Part shown: piece after piece, positions 58,982-64,000 of the stretch
How positions within the stretch are numbered: position 1 is the stretch's first letter
Layout: each line of letters starts with the position of its first letter
The notes under the pieces: model-generated
Seen by the model: only the letters and a program-made list of their open reading frames with translations
Databases searched by the model: none
What the model was told of the DNA's origin: nothing
Position numbers and translations under genes: made by a program
Assembly (NCBI GenBank): GCA_020064725.1
Contig: JAGTWJ010000013.1
Span: forward strand, 434,001-498,000
Direction: 5' to 3'
Source of the DNA: Drechslerella dactyloides
Taxonomy: Eukaryota > Ascomycota > Orbiliomycetes > Orbiliales > Orbiliaceae
DNA length: 64,000 nucleotides

Positions 58982-59690
58982 TTATGGTCTCGCGATCATG
59001 CCTAAACCTAGACCCATCAGGCTCAAATAATAGCACATCATTCCTACCATGATCTTGAGGATTCCAATTATTTGCCTGCATAAAAACTTAAAGTCAGCAT
59101 TTCTTTATGTAGAGGCGCTCACCATCATCAATTATGAGCAACCTTCCGCAAGGCACTAAAAAGTGCACCCATTCTTCTGTCTGATAGAGATCGTTCTGAC
59201 GGGAAATATAATAGAGTTCTTTATCCCATTTTCGAGCCTTCTTAAGGGAGAGAACTGTATAGAGTTTGACTGTCGCGGTCCTTCTGAAGTATCTAAAGGT
59301 GCACGCCTGTCTTATTCCAACGTATAGCTTCATCTTTGATTGGTCGAAATCTATTTTTATCCCCAAATCTTAACATGTCATCACCGAGAAACTACAATGT
59401 TTTCAGGTGATTCGTATCGAAATCTTACTTATGCTGAGAACCTCCAATTCAACGTTGACGAAAAGAATTTTGTACCACTGGTAAATTCCTAAAATATAAT
59501 CGCGAGAATCCGGCAATGGTGGAATGGTGCAAAGCGGATGAGTAAAAGACGCGTCAGGGGTAAAGTACTCATTGATGGTGGATTCCAAGAGCTTCAGAGA
59601 CTGTGGGGTTTTTGTGGATGTAAGGTCCTGAATGACGGATTGTATTTGCTTGGCTAACAGTCGAATCAAGGTTGGTGCGTTAGCCGACAC
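58982..59690 (-). CDS. SigF-like NTF2-fold protein
   Basis: Exon one (59429-59690) and exon two (59123-59350) join in phase 1 (GTAAGA donor, AATAG acceptor) into a protein with the blocks YFTPDASFTHPLC, IYQWYKILFVNVELEVLSI and SRQNDLYQTEEWVHF. These are hallmarks of the fungal SigF-like/NTF2-like domain family, usually small membrane-tethered proteins of unknown function. A third exon ending at 58982 would add a hydrophobic helix (MMCYYLSLMGLGLG); its acceptor is ambiguous between TGCAG at 59076 and GGTAG at 59044. The frame starts at a GTG (59690), with an in-frame stop upstream and no ATG in exon one, so either a 5' exon is missing or the start has been lost. Confidence 0.65.
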
Positions 59691-60285
59691 AAATCCTCTA
59701 GAACTATACTACACCAGTAGGGGCAGCTGTAACGTCTGCTTGATGTCTATGCACACCTGGGTCTTCCATTATATATAATAGGGCACCGGCCCGATACACC
59801 ACAGTTACAGAAAACCAATGAGAGTTCCCCCTTCGTGAGCAGGAAGAAGGTAAGCTAGAAATAGCGAGATCGCGGGCTGGAGGCAGCCGAGATTATATAT
59901 TGGAAGATTCGATATCACTTTTTCTATGCGGATGTTCAATATAGATTCAGGTAGGAAGCTGCGTGTAACATAAATGAGGTGATCGATACGTCATTTCCAA
60001 TAATTCGACAAACTATTTACTTAATAGTAGAAATATACCCGGTTTACACACATAGGTGCCCCAAAAGATGCGGCAAAATGCGGCGACCACCGCATATAAC
60101 AATATAATTCAAGCTTTACATCTTAGATGGCTTATATATATAGTTTCACAAACCCGAGAGAGGACTAGTTGTGCCATATAAACCTAGGTATATATGCCTG
60201 AGTTTGTGGCATTACAGCTGCTTTCAATTGGAATTCAAGTGATTCAAAAAGTCGTTGAATGATCGCCATTGATATTGTCTCACAA
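59691..60285. other. Intergenic between the SigF-like gene and the flavin monooxygenase
   Basis: 595 bases, AT-rich. It may hold a short 5' exon with the missing ATG of the SigF-like gene; I could not identify one. Confidence 0.35.
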
Positions 60286-61935
60286 CTAGAACGTTTGAAT
60301 ATCTTTTTCGTCTGGGAAGTCGAGATCGTTCCTGAGCCCCTTTCCACGGTCAACAATAGCCAGAGGGATGTTGATTCCCAGTCCAAAGAAAACGAAAATT
60401 GCCCATTTCCAACGAAGCGGGTTGATGACGACGCACTGTATTTCCGTATCTATCAGCTTGCAGATTCTGACGCGGGACGGGATCGGGAATTTTGACATGA
60501 CTTACAAAAACGAACCACCACATGAGTTCGCTGTACGTGAAAAAATCGAATGCGCCCGTGGGACTTCTAGCCTTGATGTAGCGGGTCATATTTACCCAGA
60601 CCTTCATCCAGTAGTCAGAGGGCCGTGTAAGGGGATCCAGAAGGAACATCAACAGAATGCGAGTGTAAATTCCGATGTGGAAATTGCCAACCGCACCGAT
60701 ACCGTTGACATAGGTGCTATTTTCGGCACAGATTGAAAGATGTTGCGGCGGGAAGCACTGTAGATACCAGTTTGGCGGCATATACGGTTCTTCAAAGCAC
60801 TCCGGGGGTAAGAAGTCGAGTCTTGGGCGCTTGTAGCCGGTTGCCATGATTACGACTTCGCCTTCTTCAATGCTTTCACGACCGGGACCATTTTTTGGAA
60901 CCCCCTTGGTACGGTGATTGAACCTTATACCGCTGTCTTCAAAGCCAAGAATGTCTCCTCTTAGCCATTCAGCTTTGCCGGCCCTGATTTGTTTTAGGAT
61001 ATCGGTGTTCACCATCGGGGTTTCTGTGAATACGCCTTTGCCTCTGGGTGGCGCGATGTCCGCAAGATCGCGGTAAAATAACAGCCTGAGTAACCACTCC
61101 GGAACCCAGGAGATCCAAGTCTCGTAGCCAAAGATATTAAATGCCAAAATCATGTCGATGACTGCATTTCGGGGAATAATCCATTTCTCTGATCGCGCGA
61201 GAACTTTGATTTTGCCAGCGTCTGCTTCAACTGCAAACTGCACTGCTTCAACGGCGCTCGCCCCGCCGCCAATGATGAGAACAGTCTTCCCCTTCACATT
61301 CTTCCCGTCCAGCTCGGAAGAGTGGTATATATGCCCTCTGAACTTTTCCTCACCGGCTATTTTGAGAACTTTCGGGTCACCACAGGTGCCAACAGCGGCG
61401 ATGACACCATCAAATTTACCCAAAGAGGGGTCATCATTGATTGACCAGCGACCAGACTCGTCTAGCCGGATGGAGGTTACTTTAGTGTTGAATTTCGTGT
61501 AAAGATCAAGGTTGTATTCTTCCCACAATTTTGTGATTTGCGAAACTATCTCGTCACGAGACGGGTAGCTTTTGTTCCAGAAAACAAACGGAAAGAACCG
61601 ATATGTCATGCTATGGACTTGGAGACCGGAGGTAGAGTTGACACGCTAAATTCAATTGGTTTTTAGCTCGTCGGATTCTTCTGCTTCAGTGTGACCATAC
61701 TTACAGACCAGATGCCACCGAGATTATCTCGTGAGCCAGCCTCGAATACAATAACCTGCTGTCCATACCCAACACAATGTGCTGCAGCCGCAACTCCTGT
61801 GATTCCAGCACCAATCACGGCGATTCTAGGGCGCTGGAGCTTGGCTGCAGGCGGTGGTGGGTTAGGAGAAAAAAGCTTGTTCAGTAACAATTGCCATATC
61901 TGAAATAGCCAAATGAACGGATGAAAGTCTGCCAT
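60286..61935 (-). CDS. Flavin-containing monooxygenase (FAD/NADPH)
   Basis: Three exons, 61705-61935, 60506-61645 and 60286-60435, give 506 residues with phase-0 junctions. A short hydrophobic N-terminus (FIWLFQIWQLLLNKLF) may anchor the protein. FAD is bound by G42-A-G-I-T-G47, followed by the FEAG acid and GGIW. FMO-type fingerprint FRGHIYHSSEL is at about 190, the second nucleotide loop reads IIGGGASAVEA, and ATGYKRPRLDFL matches the C-terminal ATG motif. The last exon adds a hydrophobic segment (WAIFVFFGLGINIPLAIV), so it is probably membrane-bound. Such enzymes oxygenate N, S or ketone groups; the substrate is unknown. The SigF-like gene follows on the same strand 595 bases downstream. 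Confidence 0.9.
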
Positions 61936-63152
61936 TCCGATCAATTGTATCAATTGCTCAATAAGAATGCTCGTTGGAGGTGGAGTAGCAGCGCCCAGAG
62001 GATTTCGTGCGCGTTTAGATATATTAATTTCTCAGCTATGAGCCCTTATTTAACCAGTTGTTCAGCCGAGCTTTATACTTGAAGCATTACATGTGAGACT
62101 GACGTAATTCAGTCGATCTTCCTTTGTACACAGCTTGTAGTTTGGATCCCAATGTGAAAGCCGTGCGAACCGACATGGCATGGAATTCGGCCGGGGATAT
62201 CCAAGCTATTGCTGTAGATCGAAAAAACCCCACAGCAACAACACACGATGCGTGTACAGCTCGAGGTATGGCGACACGTAACGAGTACTGTAACCAACAT
62301 GAGGTTGCCACCCGGCTGTGATATTTCTGCTAATGGAGTGCTCGAGTGAGGTTCGCCTGCGCTTTGGCCTTGGGCTTGACTGCAGCCAGTATTCCTATTT
62401 AAAAGTTTTAAAGCTAGAGAGGCTATTAGATTGTGACATTTATAGGGCTACATACCCCACACACCTTGAGGCAGTAAATAAATATGAGATCATTATACAC
62501 CGGGCTACTTTTAGGTAAATCTATTATAAAACAGAACCCATCCGTCGGTATAACAGAGGTATTGGTGCACCATCTGGATCCAGCGCTGCTCCTGCTGGGT
62601 CTAAATGTTCAGTTGCTAGGCTTTGCTTGTTGGTGTCGATAGAGCCCGAGATTGGTCCCAGAAGATCTTGATGGCCGACCTTTGAATTGGTTTAGGCAAG
62701 GCGTGGAAATGCTGAGAATCTATTATACAGGGTGATAGTCGATTCAAATGACGAATTAGTTTGGATCTTCAATACGAAAACATCTCGGTGTATGAGATAA
62801 TCCCTCTGAGAATGAGAAGAAGGAGTGACAAGCAACGACGTGTAGGGGGAGGCTGGAGGCCACTATAGCAGTAACTTTGTCCGATACACGACCATTGTCA
62901 AATAGGATGAGATAGGATGACGGTGACCTTTAGAAGAAATCACGGGACAAAGGATGTGAAGCTCTCCGCTTAGCACCGCACGTAGTGCCATTCTGTGAGA
63001 TGGTAAGTTGTCCTCCCTCTTGAGGAGCGCTTGTGGCGCCTGAGTCAACATCGCCCATCCGTGGGTCGCGTTGTTCCGAATTTATCGCCTTGCCTAGGTT
63101 GGCGGCGACCTCTTCGCTTGGCCCTCATCTCTTTGACTCTCGTGATGGTCTT
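61936..63152. other. Intergenic region
   Basis: No coding sequence supported. The promoter of the monooxygenase lies at its left. AT-rich from 62390 to 62530. Confidence 0.5.
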
Positions 63153-64000
63153 TCAAATAGTCTGACCGTACCTTCCGTAGCCGAAGACTTCAATGGAGCA
63201 CTGCCAGTTCTTCCGTCTAGATTTTTTGAAAGAGACGGTTAGGCTTTCTGCCCCGATCATCTTGCGAAGTGTGCTTTCCAGCTCAAGGTTTTCTTAAACA
63301 GATACCAACAAAAACAGTGGGCTGATACCTTGGAGACGTATTTGACGAAGGGATCAATTAGCCGTTTCTCACTTTGCAACAAGCTTTGTTCATCAACTTG
63401 CACAGCCGCCGTGTCCTTGACCGCTTCATCTTCGTGGATCTGATTCTGAGGATCAGCTACCTCAGTTTTGACTTCCATCGTACGACCGCCGTTGATAATC
63501 TGACCACCAGTTTCGTGCTCTTGAATGGCTTCGTTGACAGCTGTGCTATTGGGCTGTTGCGACTCCGATTTAACGCTCTTCATCAGGTGTCGAAAGCCGA
63601 TACGGTAAGACGTCATCGGCCCTGAAATGAGCCGATTTACGACTTTCAACGCGGAAGAGTGGCCTTTTTCGACGCACAGTGCTCCAAGGTATGCCCTCAA
63701 GATATTCGCTAGCATCTGTGAGTCTGTTGCAGACTGTTCCTCGGGACTGAAAGTATCCAATAGGCCGCATTGCTCAGCAATCGTTTGCAGCTGGGTATCA
63801 GACTCTAGGGTATTGGTAAGAAACTAGATCTCGCGATGTTAGCCGAGCCGAGGGAAAGAACAGGATATTTTAAGTGTCATTTCAAGACTAGGATATGAAT
63901 ATAGTAGATATCCAGCCCTACCTCTAGTTCAGCTTGCGATACATCGTAACAAGTATCAAGGATGTAGCAAATCACCGCGTCGTTGTAGATTGCAGTGCCC
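63153..64000 (-). CDS. RNase III-like domain protein, 3' part (continues beyond the window)
   Basis: Three exons are visible: 63922-64000 (5' cut), 63329-63823 and 63153-63281. The first reads IYNDAVICYILDTCYD, where the RNase III signature would be L-G-D-A-V. The second continues LTNTLESDTQLQTIAEQCGL, MLANILRAYLGALCVEKG and ALKVVNRLI, matching the helices of RNase III. A charged linker follows, and the last exon reads LESTLRKMIGAESLTVSFKK. The 47-base last intron (GTATCA donor, TTGAG acceptor) was chosen because it keeps the longer, more protein-like frame; without it the frame ends 36 bases later. RNase III-fold proteins include Dicer relatives and mitochondrial ribosomal proteins such as mL44. 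Key acids look only partly conserved, so activity is uncertain. Confidence 0.6.

Noticed and set aside
1..64000. tRNA, rRNA, CRISPR array, telomere repeat
   Set aside because: No cloverleaf with a convincing B-box, no regularly spaced identical repeats with spacers, and no TTAGGG array found by eye.

Overview
The window is genomic DNA of a filamentous ascomycete (Pezizomycotina). Genes are split by short spliceosomal introns (about 50-120 bases, GTANGT donors, CTAAC-like branch sites, YAG acceptors). The gene set is typical of the group: arginine-specific carbamoyl-phosphate synthase with an attenuator uORF, an Atg33-like protein, a CSN6 COP9 subunit, a peroxisomal Sps19-type dienoyl-CoA reductase, and a SesA-NACHT-WD40 NLR. 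I cannot assign genus or species.

Bases 1-30,100 are a dense housekeeping block: CPA1/arg-2 (with the tail of its attenuator uORF at the left edge), an Atg33-like membrane protein, TAH18 diflavin reductase, a small divergent protein kinase, a broken F-box/LRR-like locus, a cyclin-L-like gene, CSN6, the ArfGAP GCS1, SPS19, homoserine O-acetyltransferase (MET2), a poly-Q protein and a 1,030-residue EST1/SMG6-like PIN-domain protein. Most have complete, in-frame exon models that I derived by hand. A 199-base foldback element lies between SPS19 and MET2.

From about 30,100 to the right end the window is sparse and looks accessory. There is a 9.9-kb stretch with no credible gene, then a short-chain dehydrogenase, a zinc metzincin, and a composite repeat whose pieces are scattered across 31.7-35.7 kb. 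Next come a broken C2H2 zinc-finger family gene, an intact 1,502-residue SesA-NACHT-WD40 NLR with nearly identical tandem WD units, a truncated and frameshifted SDR, a Cys-rich single-pass surface protein, an unrecognised and probably broken gene, a SigF-like NTF2-fold gene next to a flavin monooxygenase, and the 3' part of a gene with an RNase III-like domain running off the right edge.

Functionally, the left part serves basic metabolism and regulation: arginine synthesis, methionine synthesis, peroxisomal fatty-acid oxidation, Fe-S assembly electron supply, vesicle traffic, RNA processing and RNA surveillance. The right part contains a probable self/non-self or stress-recognition receptor among relics and lineage-specific genes. 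No CRISPR, tRNA, rRNA or intact transposon was recognised.
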